Assembly (NCBI RefSeq): GCF_041262585.1
Contig: NZ_JBGCBZ010000007.1
Location: forward strand, 62,001-126,000
Length of the DNA stretch: 64,000 nt
Source: JAOEGB01 sp041262585
GTDB lineage: Bacteria; Actinomycetota; Actinomycetes; Streptosporangiales; Streptosporangiaceae
Direction: 5' to 3'
The first letter of the stretch is position 1. Every line of letters starts with the position of its first letter. A model generated the notes under the pieces. It was not told where the DNA came from, did no database searches, and was given only the letters and a program-made list of their open reading frames with translations. Position numbers and translations under genes: made by a program. This document shows, piece by piece, positions 8,545-17,651 of this stretch.

Positions 8545-10373
8545 GCGGCGCCGCCCGAGAACACGCTCGCGCCGCGCTCGGCCGGTCCGGCCATGCGGCG
8601 GAACGAGGCGAACAGCTCCCTGCCGGTGCCCGCCCACTCCGCGTCGCTCAGCGGCCCCCCCTGTCGAACCCGGCCGGTCAGGTCGGCGAGGACGGTCAGC
8701 GTCCCGGCGGCCGAGTCGAGGCGGATCACGTCGCCGTCGCGGACGAGGGCGATCGGCCCGCCGTGGGCGGCCTCCGGGGACAGGTGGATCGCCGCCGGGA
8801 CCTTGCCGGACGCGCCGGACATGCGCCCGTCGGTGACGATGGCCACCTTCTGGCCCCGGTCCAGCAGCACGGCGAGCGGAGGCGTGAGCTTGTGCAGCTC
8901 CGGCATGCCGTTCGCGCTCGGACCCTGGTAGCGGACGACCGCCACGAAGTCCTGCCCGTCGAGCTCCCCGTCCTCGAACGCCCTGAGCAGGTCGAGCTGG
9001 TCGTCGAACACCTTGGCCGGCGCCTCGACGACCAGGTGCTCGGGCTTGACGGCCGACACCTTGCTCACGGCCCGCCCGAGGTTGCCCGACAGCATGTGGA
9101 TGCCGCCGTCGGCCGAGAAGGGCGTGCTCACCGGCCGGAGCACGTCGAGATCGCCGCTGCCCTCCGTCCGCTCCGCCCAGGCCAGCGAGCCCTCCTTCAG
9201 GGCGGGAGCCGTACGGTAGAGGTCGAGGCCCCGGCCCGCGACTGTCAGCACGTCGTCGTGGAGGAGCCCGGCGTCGAGCAGGTCGCCGATGAAGACGGCC
9301 ATGCCGCCCGCCTCCTGGAAGTGGTTCACGTCCGCCTGGCCGTTCGGGTACATCCGGGTGAGCAGCGGCACCACCTTGGACAGGTCGGCCATGTCGTCCC
9401 AGGTCAGCGTGATCCCCGCGGCGGCGGCCATGGCGACCAGGTGCATGGTGTGGTTGGTCGATCCGCCTGAGGCGAGCAGCGCGACGACCGCGTTGACGAT
9501 CGCCTTCTCGTCGACGACCTCGCCGAGCGGGGTGTACTCGTCCCCGTGCGGCGTGATCTCGACGGCCCGGCGGGCCGCGGCCTCCGTCAGCGCGTGCCGC
9601 AGCTCGGTGTGCGGGTTGACGAACGTCGCGCCCGGCAGGTGGAGGCCCATCACCTCCATCAGGAGCTGGTTGGAGTTCGCCGTGCCGTAGAACGTGCAGG
9701 TGCCGGGGGAGTGGTACGACTGCGCCTCCGCGTCCAGCATCTCCACGCGGGTGATCTTGCCTTCCGCGAAATGCTGCCTGGCCCTCGCCTTGGTCTTGTT
9801 CGGCAGGCCCGACGTCATCGGCCCGGCCGGGATGAAGATCGCGGGCAGGTGGCCGAAGTGGAGCGCGCCGATGAACAGCCCGGGGACGATCTTGTCGCAA
9901 ACGCCGAGCAGCAGCGCCGCGTCGAACATGTCGTGCGACAGCGCGATCGCGGTCGCCATGGCGATCACGTCACGGCTGTAGAGCGACAGCTCCATGCCGG
10001 CCCGGCCCTGGGTGATGCCGTCGCACATCGCGGGCACGCCGCCCGCGACCTGCGCGACGCCGCCCGCCCGCCGGACGGCCCTCTTCAGCTCCGGCGGGTA
10101 GGTCTCATACGGCTGGTGCGCGGACAGCATGTCGTTGTAGGAGGTCACGATGGCCACGCCCGGCTTGGCCGTACCACGCAGGTCGAGCTTCTCCTCGGCG
10201 GCCGCGGCCGCGAAGCCGTGCGCCAGGTTGGCGCAGCCGAGACGGCCCCGGGCGGGTCCCCGCTCCCGCAGTTCCCGCCCCTCCCTGCCGATCCGGTCGA
10301 GATAGGCCGTACGGCTGTCGCGGCTGCGTGCGCGGATGCGGTCGGTGACCTGGGCGATCACTCGGTCCGTCAC
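8541..10373 (-). CDS. edd: 6-phosphogluconate dehydratase
   Basis: IlvD/Edd-family dehydratase, 610 aa, converting 6-phosphogluconate to KDPG. GTG 10373 is chosen because it overlaps the zwf TAG stop by one base and follows GAGGAGG; longer readings run through zwf. Landmarks: VTSYNDMLSAHQPYE, GGVPAMCDGITQGRAGMELSLYSRD (Fe-S ligand Cys region), LLLGVCDKIVPG, and the second half with VVRYQGPSANGMPELHKL and VTDGRMSGASGKVPAAIH. The length matches Edd (about 600 aa) rather than the shorter IlvD, supporting the specific call together with the operon. Confidence 0.95.
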   Translation of the reverse strand: MTDRVIAQVTDRIRARSRDSRTAYLDRIGREGRELRERGPARGRLGCANLAHGFAAAAAEEKLDLRGTAKPGVAIVTSYNDMLSAHQPYETYPPELKRAVRRAGGVAQVAGGVPAMCDGITQGRAGMELSLYSRDVIAMATAIALSHDMFDAALLLGVCDKIVPGLFIGALHFGHLPAIFIPAGPMTSGLPNKTKARARQHFAEGKITRVEMLDAEAQSYHSPGTCTFYGTANSNQLLMEVMGLHLPGATFVNPHTELRHALTEAAARRAVEITPHGDEYTPLGEVVDEKAIVNAVVALLASGGSTNHTMHLVAMAAAAGITLTWDDMADLSKVVPLLTRMYPNGQADVNHFQEAGGMAVFIGDLLDAGLLHDDVLTVAGRGLDLYRTAPALKEGSLAWAERTEGSGDLDVLRPVSTPFSADGGIHMLSGNLGRAVSKVSAVKPEHLVVEAPAKVFDDQLDLLRAFEDGELDGQDFVAVVRYQGPSANGMPELHKLTPPLAVLLDRGQKVAIVTDGRMSGASGKVPAAIHLSPEAAHGGPIALVRDGDVIRLDSAAGTLTVLADLTGRVRQGGPLSDAEWAGTGRELFASFRRMAGPAERGASVFSGGAA

Positions 10374-11857
10374 TAGAGGTCCTCCTCGTGCCAGGCGCGG
10401 CCGCTGCGGGCCAGCAGTTCGTGTGCCCCCGCGGGCCCTGAGGTCCCGGCGGGGTACGGCTCGGGCAGCATCTCCGAGCTGTCCCAGCTCTCGATGATCG
10501 GGTCGATCCACCGCCAGGCGGCCTCGACCTCGTCGCGCCGCATGAACAGGGTGGGATTCCCGGACAGCACGTCCATGAGGAGCCGCTCGTACGCGTCGGG
10601 AACCCGGCTCTGGAAGGTGTCCGCGAAGCTGAGGCTCAGCGGCACGGGCCGGAGCATGACCTCGCCCGCCCCCGGCTCCTTGGCCATGAGACGCAGATGG
10701 ATGCCCTCGCTGGGCTGAAGCCGCAGCACCAGCCGGTTCGGCGTGGCCCCCGGGAAGATCGCGTGCGGCACGTCCTTGAACTGGATGACGATCTCCGACC
10801 GCCGGAAGGGCATCCGCTTGCCGGTGCGCAGGTAGAACGGCACGCCTGCCCAGCGCCAGTTCTTCACCTCGGCACGGACGGTGGCGAACGTCTCCACCCG
10901 GTGTGACGCGGCGGTGGGCTTCGTACTGTCCGGCTCGTCCAGATAGCCGGGCACGCGCGAGCCCGCTCCGGCGGTGTACTGACCACGGACGGTGAAGCGG
11001 TCGACCTCGGACCCCACGATCGGCCGGAGCGACTGCAGCACCTTCACCTTCTCGTCACGGACGGCCTCGCGGTCGTTGCGGGACGGCGGCTCCATCGCGA
11101 CCAGGCAGAGCAACTGGAGCAGGTGGTTCTGCACCATGTCGCGCAGCGCGCCCGCGTGGTCGTAGTAGCCCCGGCGACCTGGGGTCCCGACGGTCTCGGC
11201 GGCCGTGATCTGCACGTGGTCGATCCACAGCGAGTTCCAGATCGGCTCGAGGAACGCGTTGGCGAACCGCAGCACGAGCAGGTTCTGGACCGTCTCCTTG
11301 CCCAGGTAGTGGTCGATGCGGAAGATCTGCCGCTCGTCGAAGATGGCGCCGACCTCGTCGTTGATGGCCTGGGCGCTGAGCAGATCGCGGCCGAGCGGCT
11401 TCTCCAGGACGACGCGGGACCGAGGCGTCACCAGCCCGGCCTCGTGCGCGCCCCGGCAGAACGGGCCGAACGTCATGGGCGGGCTGGCGAGGTAGAAGAC
11501 CCGGTCGCGCCCCCCGTGCCCGGCGAGCAGACCGGTGATCGCGTCCCATCCGCCCGGGGTGGGCCCGCCGACGTCGATGGAAACGTGGTGAAGCCTGCGC
11601 GTGAACCGGTCCCAGCCGTCGCCCGCGCCCCCGTCCGAATCCACGGCGGGCCGTACCTCCGCGTCGACCTTGCCCCGGAAGTCGGCGTCGTCGAGGCCGC
11701 CGCGTGACATGGCGATGATCCGCGTCTCCTCGGCGAGCCGCCCGTCGCGGTCGCAGTGGTACAGCGCGGGGAGGAGCTTCCGCATGGAAAGGTCTCCGGT
11801 CCCGCCGAAGATGATCAGGTCGGCCGCCTGTCGCTCGGCGGTCGGGTACTCGGGCAT
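10373..11857 (-). CDS. zwf: Glucose-6-phosphate 1-dehydrogenase
   Basis: Oxidises glucose-6-phosphate to 6-phosphogluconolactone with NAD(P)+; 494 aa, normal length. The N-terminal nucleotide-binding motif is DLIIFGGTGDLSMRKLLPAL and the catalytic signature RIDHYLGKETVQNLL carries the active His and Lys. It is the first gene of the ED operon, divergent from the ROK regulator. No 6-phosphogluconolactonase is present in this stretch, so that step must be encoded elsewhere or be spontaneous. Confidence 0.96.
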   Translation of the reverse strand: MPEYPTAERQAADLIIFGGTGDLSMRKLLPALYHCDRDGRLAEETRIIAMSRGGLDDADFRGKVDAEVRPAVDSDGGAGDGWDRFTRRLHHVSIDVGGPTPGGWDAITGLLAGHGGRDRVFYLASPPMTFGPFCRGAHEAGLVTPRSRVVLEKPLGRDLLSAQAINDEVGAIFDERQIFRIDHYLGKETVQNLLVLRFANAFLEPIWNSLWIDHVQITAAETVGTPGRRGYYDHAGALRDMVQNHLLQLLCLVAMEPPSRNDREAVRDEKVKVLQSLRPIVGSEVDRFTVRGQYTAGAGSRVPGYLDEPDSTKPTAASHRVETFATVRAEVKNWRWAGVPFYLRTGKRMPFRRSEIVIQFKDVPHAIFPGATPNRLVLRLQPSEGIHLRLMAKEPGAGEVMLRPVPLSLSFADTFQSRVPDAYERLLMDVLSGNPTLFMRRDEVEAAWRWIDPIIESWDSSEMLPEPYPAGTSGPAGAHELLARSGRAWHEEDL

Positions 11858-11963
11858 GTTCGGACATTAGCGACAAGTTATGTGCCCCTGCAAGCCGACT
11901 TTTGTAACTCCAGATGAATAAGTCATTGAACTTCGGTAAGCCGCTGTGCTTCACTTTTGGTTG

Positions 11964-13124
11964 ATGACACGTCTTGCGACCACCGGCGAGGTCCTCCAGC
12001 TCATCCGGAGCGGGGAGGCGCTGACGCGCGCCGACATCGGGCGTGTGACGGGGCTGTCACGCCCCGCCGTCGCCCTTCGTGTCTCCGAGCTGCTCCAGCG
12101 CGGGCTGATCGTGGAGGACGCCGAAGGGCCCTCGACCGGCGGCCGCCCGCCGGTCCGGCTGCGCTTCAACACCGCCGGGGGCGTCGTCCTCGTCGCCTCG
12201 CTCGGCGCCAGCCGTACCCAGATCGCGATCTGCGACCTCACCGGCGAGGTGCTGCTCCGGACCGATCTCGACATCGACGTCGAGGAGGGCCCCGACGTCG
12301 TCCTTCCCCTGGTCATGGACACCTGGAAGAAGCTGCTCGACGGCCACGGCCCGGTCGTGGGCGTCGGCCTCGGCGTACCGGCGACGGTGGAGTTCGCGGC
12401 GGGCCGCACCGAGAGCGCCCGCGTGATGGCGAGCTGGACGGGCGTGGTCATCCCGCCGATCATCGCGGCGCGCTACCCCGTGCCCGTGCTGGTCGACAAC
12501 GACGTGAACGTCATCGCGATGGGCGAGCACCGCGTCGCCTACGCCTCCGAGCTCGACGACCTGCTCTTCGTGAAGGTCTCCACCCGGATCGGCGCCGGAG
12601 TGATCTCCGGGGGGAGCATCCTGCGCGGCGCCCTCGGCGCGGCCGGCGAGATCGGCCACATCCCGGTCAGGGACGGCGGCGGGGTCCTGTGCCGCTGCGG
12701 CAACCTCGACTGCGTCGACTCCGTGGCCAGCGGCACGGCCATCCTGCGCGAGCTCCGCGCCAAGGGCCGCGACGTGCTGTCGCTCGCCGACGTGACCGCC
12801 CTGGTCCGCGCGGGCGACGCCGAGACCATGGCCGTCGTACGGCAGGCCGGCCGCTGGCTGGGCGAGGTCATCTCCGGCGCGGTCAACCTGCTCAACCCGG
12901 CCATCGTCGTGCTCGGGGGAGACGTGGCCGAGATGTTCCAGCCGCTGGTGTCGGGCGTCCGCGAGGTCGTCTACCAGCGATCGACGCAGCTCTCGACGCG
13001 GAGCCTGCGGATCGAGCGCAGCCGCCTGGGGCCCGGCGCCGGCATCACCGGTTGCGCCCTCCTCGTCATCGATCACATCCTGTCGGCGGACGCCATCGAC
13101 GCGGCGACCCCCCGCATGCTGTAA
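11964..13124 (+). CDS. ROK-family transcriptional regulator (NagC/XylR type)
   Basis: Regulator with an N-terminal winged helix (TGEVLQLIRSGEALTRADIGRVTGLSRPAVALRVSELL, split here only for reading) and a ROK sugar-kinase-like domain; 386 aa from ATG 11964. A GTG at 11946 would add six residues; neither has a strong ribosome-binding site, so a leaderless transcript is possible. The ROK part shows the zinc-type cysteine cluster CRCGNLDCVDSVASG and NPAIVVLGGDV. Divergent from zwf across about 106 bases, it is the natural candidate to control the ED operon in response to a sugar or sugar phosphate. Target is inference. Confidence 0.88.
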   Translation: MTRLATTGEVLQLIRSGEALTRADIGRVTGLSRPAVALRVSELLQRGLIVEDAEGPSTGGRPPVRLRFNTAGGVVLVASLGASRTQIAICDLTGEVLLRTDLDIDVEEGPDVVLPLVMDTWKKLLDGHGPVVGVGLGVPATVEFAAGRTESARVMASWTGVVIPPIIAARYPVPVLVDNDVNVIAMGEHRVAYASELDDLLFVKVSTRIGAGVISGGSILRGALGAAGEIGHIPVRDGGGVLCRCGNLDCVDSVASGTAILRELRAKGRDVLSLADVTALVRAGDAETMAVVRQAGRWLGEVISGAVNLLNPAIVVLGGDVAEMFQPLVSGVREVVYQRSTQLSTRSLRIERSRLGPGAGITGCALLVIDHILSADAIDAATPRML

Positions 13125-13180
13125 CGTCGGCAGGCGGAGATCCAGAGCCTCCGCGAGACCATGCGCGACCGCGTCCCCTT

Positions 13181-13738
13181 CTAACTGATCCGGCTTATCT
13201 GCTCGCCGAGGGATGGTGCGCCGAGACGGTTGTCGATCTCGAAGTACGGCACGGCCGGCGGTTCGTCGACCCTGATCGCCTTCAGAAACTCCTCGAACTG
13301 GTCGAGCTTCTGACCGTCCCGGTGCGAGCCACGTGTGGTGAGGCGTTCCCGCAGGGTGGCCGCGTCCGACCGCACCCAGACGAGACGCACATCCGGCCCC
13401 CCGAGCTCGGCGACCCACTTCTCCCACAGCCCCGCGTCGTGGACCTGGCTCGTGAAGGGCCCGCCCAGCATCACCGGACAGCCGTGCGCCCGGATCTCCT
13501 TCGCCGTCGCCGTGAGCCCGGCGTACTCGTATCGCTTGATGTGCTCGTCATACCAGGGGCCCTCCCGCTCGCCCGGCGGCCTGCCGTGCGTCGCGAGGGT
13601 GGCCTCGACGAAGCCGCCGTAGAGCGTGTCCTTGTCCAGCAGGGCCGGAACCGGGTCGAGATGGCGCAGCAGGATCGAGCAGACCGTCGACTTGCCCGAC
13701 CCCGGCGGTCCCGACACCACCCACAACGGCGCGGTCAT
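13181..13738 (-). CDS. AAA-type small-molecule kinase of unknown substrate
   Basis: P-loop kinase-like protein of 185 aa. Walker A is VVSGPPGSGKST at residues about 7-18; a DKDTLYG segment near residue 39 resembles the substrate-binding region of gluconate/nucleoside-type kinases, and an RERLTTRGSHRD segment looks like a lid with arginines. No further domain is visible. The start ATG 13738 overlaps the stop of the upstream oxidoreductase gene (ATGA), so the two are translationally coupled. The substrate cannot be deduced. Confidence 0.75.
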   Translation of the reverse strand: MTAPLWVVSGPPGSGKSTVCSILLRHLDPVPALLDKDTLYGGFVEATLATHGRPPGEREGPWYDEHIKRYEYAGLTATAKEIRAHGCPVMLGGPFTSQVHDAGLWEKWVAELGGPDVRLVWVRSDAATLRERLTTRGSHRDGQKLDQFEEFLKAIRVDEPPAVPYFEIDNRLGAPSLGEQISRIS

Positions 13739-14226
13739 GCCGGCGTCAGCCTGAAGACACGCAGCTCCCGGCCCGACTTCTCCGTGTAGCGCTCGTAGAG
13801 CGGCCAGTTGGTGAGCAGGCGCCGCCAGGCCTCGTCCCGTTCGGCGCCTTGGAGCAGCAGCGCGGTGACGGCCATCTCCCGGCCGCGGAAGCCGACCTTC
13901 GCCGCGGGTGTCTTGATCAGGTTCGACGTCCAGGCTGGGTGGTTCTCGCGTCCGAAGTTGCTGCCGACGACGATGAAGGAGCCGCCGGGCTCGGGCCAGC
14001 AGGCCAGCGGGGTCTGGCGAGGCTCGCCGCTCTTGCTGCCGGTGGTCGTCAGCAGGAGATGCGGGATCAGCTGGTCGCCCATGAGGATCCTGCCGCCGCT
14101 CAGCCGGTACACCAGCCGATCCGCCTGCGGCACGATCTTCGGGGCGATCCTGGCGAACCCGTCGGTGCCGGAGAGCCACTGGAAGAACGACCGCAGAGCC
14201 CCACCGCCGGAGCTCTGACCCGCCAT
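13735..14226 (-). CDS. Deazaflavin (F420)-dependent nitroreductase family protein (DDN-like)
   Basis: 163-aa split-beta-barrel oxidoreductase. The family signature is LLLTTTGSKSGEPRQTPL, followed by SFIVVGSNFGRENHPAWTSNL and AAKVGFRGREM, all typical of F420-binding DDN-type proteins in actinobacteria. ATG 14226 is preferred because GAGG lies 5 bases upstream; a GTG six bases further up is an alternative. It is first in a two-gene operon with the P-loop kinase. The physiological substrate is unknown for most members. Confidence 0.85.
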   Translation of the reverse strand: MAGQSSGGGALRSFFQWLSGTDGFARIAPKIVPQADRLVYRLSGGRILMGDQLIPHLLLTTTGSKSGEPRQTPLACWPEPGGSFIVVGSNFGRENHPAWTSNLIKTPAAKVGFRGREMAVTALLLQGAERDEAWRRLLTNWPLYERYTEKSGRELRVFRLTPA

Positions 14227-14293
14227 GCTCACCTCGCATCGAAGACGGACTCCACCGTAGTCTCACCGCCGAGCCCAGGTCCATACGCGATCT

Positions 14294-15516
14294 TCAGTCG
14301 GTGTCGGTGATGTAGGTGTCGCCGGTCCGGGTGCGCCACAGGAGCCGTCCGGGGCGGATCTGCCGCACGCGGACGCCCGGGACCGTGCCCTTGATCCGGT
14401 GGTGGCGCCGGTGGAGCGCGGCGAGGTTGCCATACGCGGTGGGGCCGCCCTTGTCGCGGGCGAGGGTGTGATCCACATCGGCGCTCCAGGCCGAGTGGTT
14501 GCACGACGGCGCGCGGCATGTCCGATCGCGGGCCCTGACCTTGGCGGACAGGGCCACGGAGGGCCGGTAGCCGGTTCCGGGGGAGGGACATCGTCCACTT
14601 CCCGGACGGCCTTCCTGATCCGCACGACCTGTGGGCGACTTGCTCCGTTGATGACTATCTCGCCGTGCAGAATGACGTGACCGTTCCGGTCCCGTGTGGC
14701 GACCCAGCGGCGGGCGTGCGCGGCGAGCTCACGCGCCTGAGCGGCGGTGACCAGCCCGAAGCGCTGGAGCTCTCCTGGCAGCTCGGCATCGCCGCTCCAA
14801 GTGGCATACGGAACTGAGAGCCAATGCGTCCGCCGAACTGTGGGGCTCCCAGCCGAGGCGACCGCCCCGCCGCCCCCGCCAATCCCTCCTCAGCGGTAGG
14901 CCCAGCGCCAACCTTCCCGCTGCCCTTATCTCATCTCCTCCACCACGCAGGCCTGGGTCAGCTCCACGAGATCGCGGGACGCGGCCAGGACCTCGCCCGC
15001 CTGGTCGCGGACCGGCCGTCCGTGCAGCTCCACCGCGGCACTGAGCTGCACGGCCTCGGCCCAGGAGGCCATCCGCCGAGCCGCCGCCAGCACGTCGAGG
15101 ACGTGCGAGTCGGGAAGCGTGGAAAGACGTGGCAGCGCCCGCTCGATCCCCGCGGCCGCCAGCGCGCCCGGCGCCACCCCCGCCACCTCGGCGAACGGCT
15201 CGCCGTACAGCTGCAACGGCGGCACCCCTGACGTGTCGGCGACCGGTGTGTCGGCGACTGGCGTGTCGGCGGCGTGATCCCCTTCTGCTGCCGCACCGGC
15301 CGCCTCGACCTCGGCGATCAGCCAGGGAGGTGCGCCATCGAGGGGGTCGTCCGGCTCATCAGTGAGTTCGGTGAAGTCGAACTCGGACGCCGCCGCCTCG
15401 TCCAGCAGCTCGACGTCGGCCCACCACGGCACATCGGCGGAGCGCCCGGGGGCGGCCTGGCCGTGTGGTGACAACGGCGACGACGACGGGGCGTCGGTGT
15501 GTGGCCTGCTCATCAC
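14294..15516 (-). pseudogene. Decayed DUF222/HNH endonuclease gene
   Basis: Three pieces of one gene family lie in order. The N-terminal piece (15516-14926, 196 aa) has the acidic leader and the start of a DUF222-like domain ending LVELTQACVVEEMR, then a TAA stop. A middle piece without start codon (about 14790-14585) reads LPGELQRFGLVTAAQARELAAHARRWVATRD in separate frames. The C-terminal piece (14557-14294) is a complete HNH nuclease core: RARDRTCRAPSCNHSAWSADVDHTL and NLAALHRRHHRIKG. Joining middle to C-terminal piece needs a frameshift near 14580, and much of the central DUF222 domain (very roughly 150-250 residues) is missing. These genes are common multicopy elements in actinomycetes; this copy looks non-functional. 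Confidence 0.75.
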
Positions 15517-15756
15517 GCACCCCCTCCCGCCGGCACCGTCTCGCGACCTCGGATGGCTCCCGGCCCGAATCGTCTCCCTCGGCCCTGGCCTGCCTCAATG
15601 ATGCCGCACCGTATTCGAAAATGCGAACGAATAAATGCCGCCTATGGCACATAACGGCTGGCGGATAGAAGATCTTTAGGCGGCCGCAGAGAAGCAGTGG
15701 AGCGCCCGACGTCGTGCCCCCCGTCGGCAGCGCAGAGGCGGAACGGCGGCCGGCCG

Positions 15757-16011
15757 TTAGGACGCCGGGCCGTAGGGCTCGATACGGGGGTTGGAGTAGG
15801 GGCCCGGATAGTGGGTGGAGTCTCCGGCCGCCGCGTGGATCCGGCGGCCGGTCTCCTCGGTGACCCGCAGGGCGTACAGGCCCTCGTCGGGGTCGATGGG
15901 CACGAGGCCGTAGGAGCTGTCCACCTCGTCCTCGGCAAGCTCCAGCTTCCGCATGGCGGACTCGAGAGTCGCGTCGCGCGGGAGCCGTACGGTGATGAGC
16001 ACGCTGGTCAC
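15757..16011 (-). CDS. Small protein next to subtilase, possible propeptide/inhibitor-like fold
   Basis: An 84-aa protein starting MTSVLITVRLPRDATLESAM and encoded 17 bases downstream of the S8 protease on the same strand, so almost certainly co-transcribed. It reads as a compact beta-alpha-beta unit: a first strand (VLITVRLP), a helix (TLESAMRKLELAEDEV), then strands around YGLVPI and LYALRVTEETGRRI, ending in a polar tail PGPYSNPRIEPYGPAS. This resembles the ferredoxin-like I9 propeptide/inhibitor fold in outline only; I see no diagnostic motif. Role as inhibitor, chaperone or substrate adaptor of the protease is inference. Confidence 0.6.
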   Translation of the reverse strand: MTSVLITVRLPRDATLESAMRKLELAEDEVDSSYGLVPIDPDEGLYALRVTEETGRRIHAAAGDSTHYPGPYSNPRIEPYGPAS

Positions 16012-16028
16012 GGTGGCGCTCCCTCGTC

Positions 16029-17390
16029 TCAGGCCGCCTTCGCCGCCCTCCTTCGGAGGGCCGCCATGATGCCGGCGACATCCAACACGCCGTATCCGTA
16101 GTCGTAGTCATACCCCACGACGCCGCGATCATCGGCCGTACGGCGGAGCAGGGTCCGGAGCTGGCTCGGAGGCAGCTCGGCCGAGGACCACTGGGTCCGG
16201 ATCGCCGCGACCAGCCCGGCGGCCACCGGGCAGGCGGCCGAGGTGCCGGAGTCCGGCTCGGCGTCGCCGAAGGCCTTGGATCCGGAGAAATGCGTGTACG
16301 CGCAGACGTCCGGCTTCCGGGCGGTGAGCCGTCCGGGGCCCTGGGAGGAGTAGCCGACGCGGTCTCCGCTGGTGTCCACCCCGGCGATCGACAGCACCCG
16401 GCCGTGGGAGTTGGCCCCGACGATGGGCCGGTCGGGGTAGGCGCATCGGCCGTCCTTGCACTCCCTCCCGCAGTTTCCGGCCGCGAAGAGGATGTCCGCC
16501 CCCGCCTGGGCCAGGCTGCCCACGATGACGTTGAACGGATGAGCCGGGTTGTCCGAGTAGTTACCGGGATGGCCCGGAGGGAAGTCCCATCGCGGTGAGA
16601 ACGACCCCCAGCTGTTGCTGATCACGAGTGCCCGCGACTCGGCGGGCTGGGAGTCCAGGACGTCGCGCAGATGGGCGTACGCGGCGATCGCGTCGGACAG
16701 CAGGCCGTCGATCTCGGAACCGCCCGAGCGCTGCGAGAGCAGTACGGAGACGTCGATCAGCGACGCCTGCGGCGCGGCGATGAGGGCGTCGAAGGCGCAC
16801 ATCGAGCCGTGGTCGACGTCGAACTCGCCGGGGATGCCCGTGACACCCGAGGGACTCCAGCTCCGCTCCTTGTCGATGGTCAGTCCGCGGCCCAGTGCCT
16901 TGGTGACGTGGGCGGCGTTGATCCCGGTGTCGGCGATGGCGAGCGCGACGCCGGAGCCGTCCAGCCCTTCGGCCGCCAGGTCGGCCACCCGGAGGAGGCG
17001 CTCCACGTCGTGCCAGTCGCCCACCGGGTCGTCGCCGCCGCAGGTGAGCGTCTTCTCGATCTTCGGGTCGGCGAAGACGCCCACGACGTCCCCGCGGGAG
17101 GCGGGCAGCAGCGAGACGCGAGTGGAGATCTCGTCGTCGGCGACCTCTCCCCGGACGAGTACGGACGCCTCGTCGGGGGCCATGGAATAGATCAGCGGCT
17201 GGTTGAGCGACAGGGGGTCGCCGCCGGGTGCGGCGGGAACCGGGCGGGGGACCGCGACGGGCGTGAACGAGTGGTCCAGGACCACCCCGGGCAGCCCGTC
17301 GGCGACGTCCGAGGCGCTGGCGACGACCGACGGGTCGGCGACGGCGGCGACCAGGTCGGGACCGGGACGCAGCTGGATGAGTACGCGCAC
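16029..17390 (-). CDS. Cytosolic subtilisin-like serine protease (S8)
   Basis: 453-aa S8 peptidase with GTG start 17390 (GGAG about 10 bases upstream). Catalytic triad residues are visible: Asp154 in AIADTGIN, His194 in DVDHGSMCAFDAL and Ser384 in DSGTSAACPVAAG, with the oxyanion Asn306 in LFAAGNCGRE. There is no signal peptide; the protein begins MRVLIQLRPGPDL and carries about 130 residues before the protease domain, so it probably acts in the cytosol. A Cys-rich insertion (CGRECKDGRC) near 308-316 is unusual. It is followed by an 84-aa protein in the same operon. Substrates are unknown. Confidence 0.88.
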   Translation of the reverse strand: MRVLIQLRPGPDLVAAVADPSVVASASDVADGLPGVVLDHSFTPVAVPRPVPAAPGGDPLSLNQPLIYSMAPDEASVLVRGEVADDEISTRVSLLPASRGDVVGVFADPKIEKTLTCGGDDPVGDWHDVERLLRVADLAAEGLDGSGVALAIADTGINAAHVTKALGRGLTIDKERSWSPSGVTGIPGEFDVDHGSMCAFDALIAAPQASLIDVSVLLSQRSGGSEIDGLLSDAIAAYAHLRDVLDSQPAESRALVISNSWGSFSPRWDFPPGHPGNYSDNPAHPFNVIVGSLAQAGADILFAAGNCGRECKDGRCAYPDRPIVGANSHGRVLSIAGVDTSGDRVGYSSQGPGRLTARKPDVCAYTHFSGSKAFGDAEPDSGTSAACPVAAGLVAAIRTQWSSAELPPSQLRTLLRRTADDRGVVGYDYDYGYGVLDVAGIMAALRRRAAKAA

Positions 17391-17651
17391 GGCGACTTCA
17401 CTCCGCGACTAGTAGTTAACGCTACGTCACCACCCTGGTGCATCCCGTAAGGCCCGTCCACCGGTTTTGCCTCGAATCCGAAATCGAGCTTAGGGGCGGA
17501 GCGAAATAATCCTCACGTATCCGACATCTTTGCCGTACCAAATGGGCGACACTCTCCGACGGCCGGATGAGCTGGAATTACTCGTTTCCCTTTCCTTACC
17601 GCGCCGAATCGCTTCGGCCGTGGCCAGGTGTGTCCTGTTGAATTCGTTCGG

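Noticed and set aside
7573..9900. 775-codon frame joining glk to upstream sequence
   Set aside because: Only the part from 8544 is glucokinase; the rest is an out-of-frame reading of edd.
13131..13155. Weak GCGGAG/CTCCGC hairpin between the ROK and kinase genes
   Set aside because: Six-base stem with a long loop and no T run; not convincing as a terminator.
13125..13184. Short peptide-like stretch RQAEIQSLRETMRDRVPF ending in TAA after the ROK gene
   Set aside because: Reads like a protein C-terminus but begins directly after a stop, has no start codon and overlaps the next gene; could be a remnant, too short to call.
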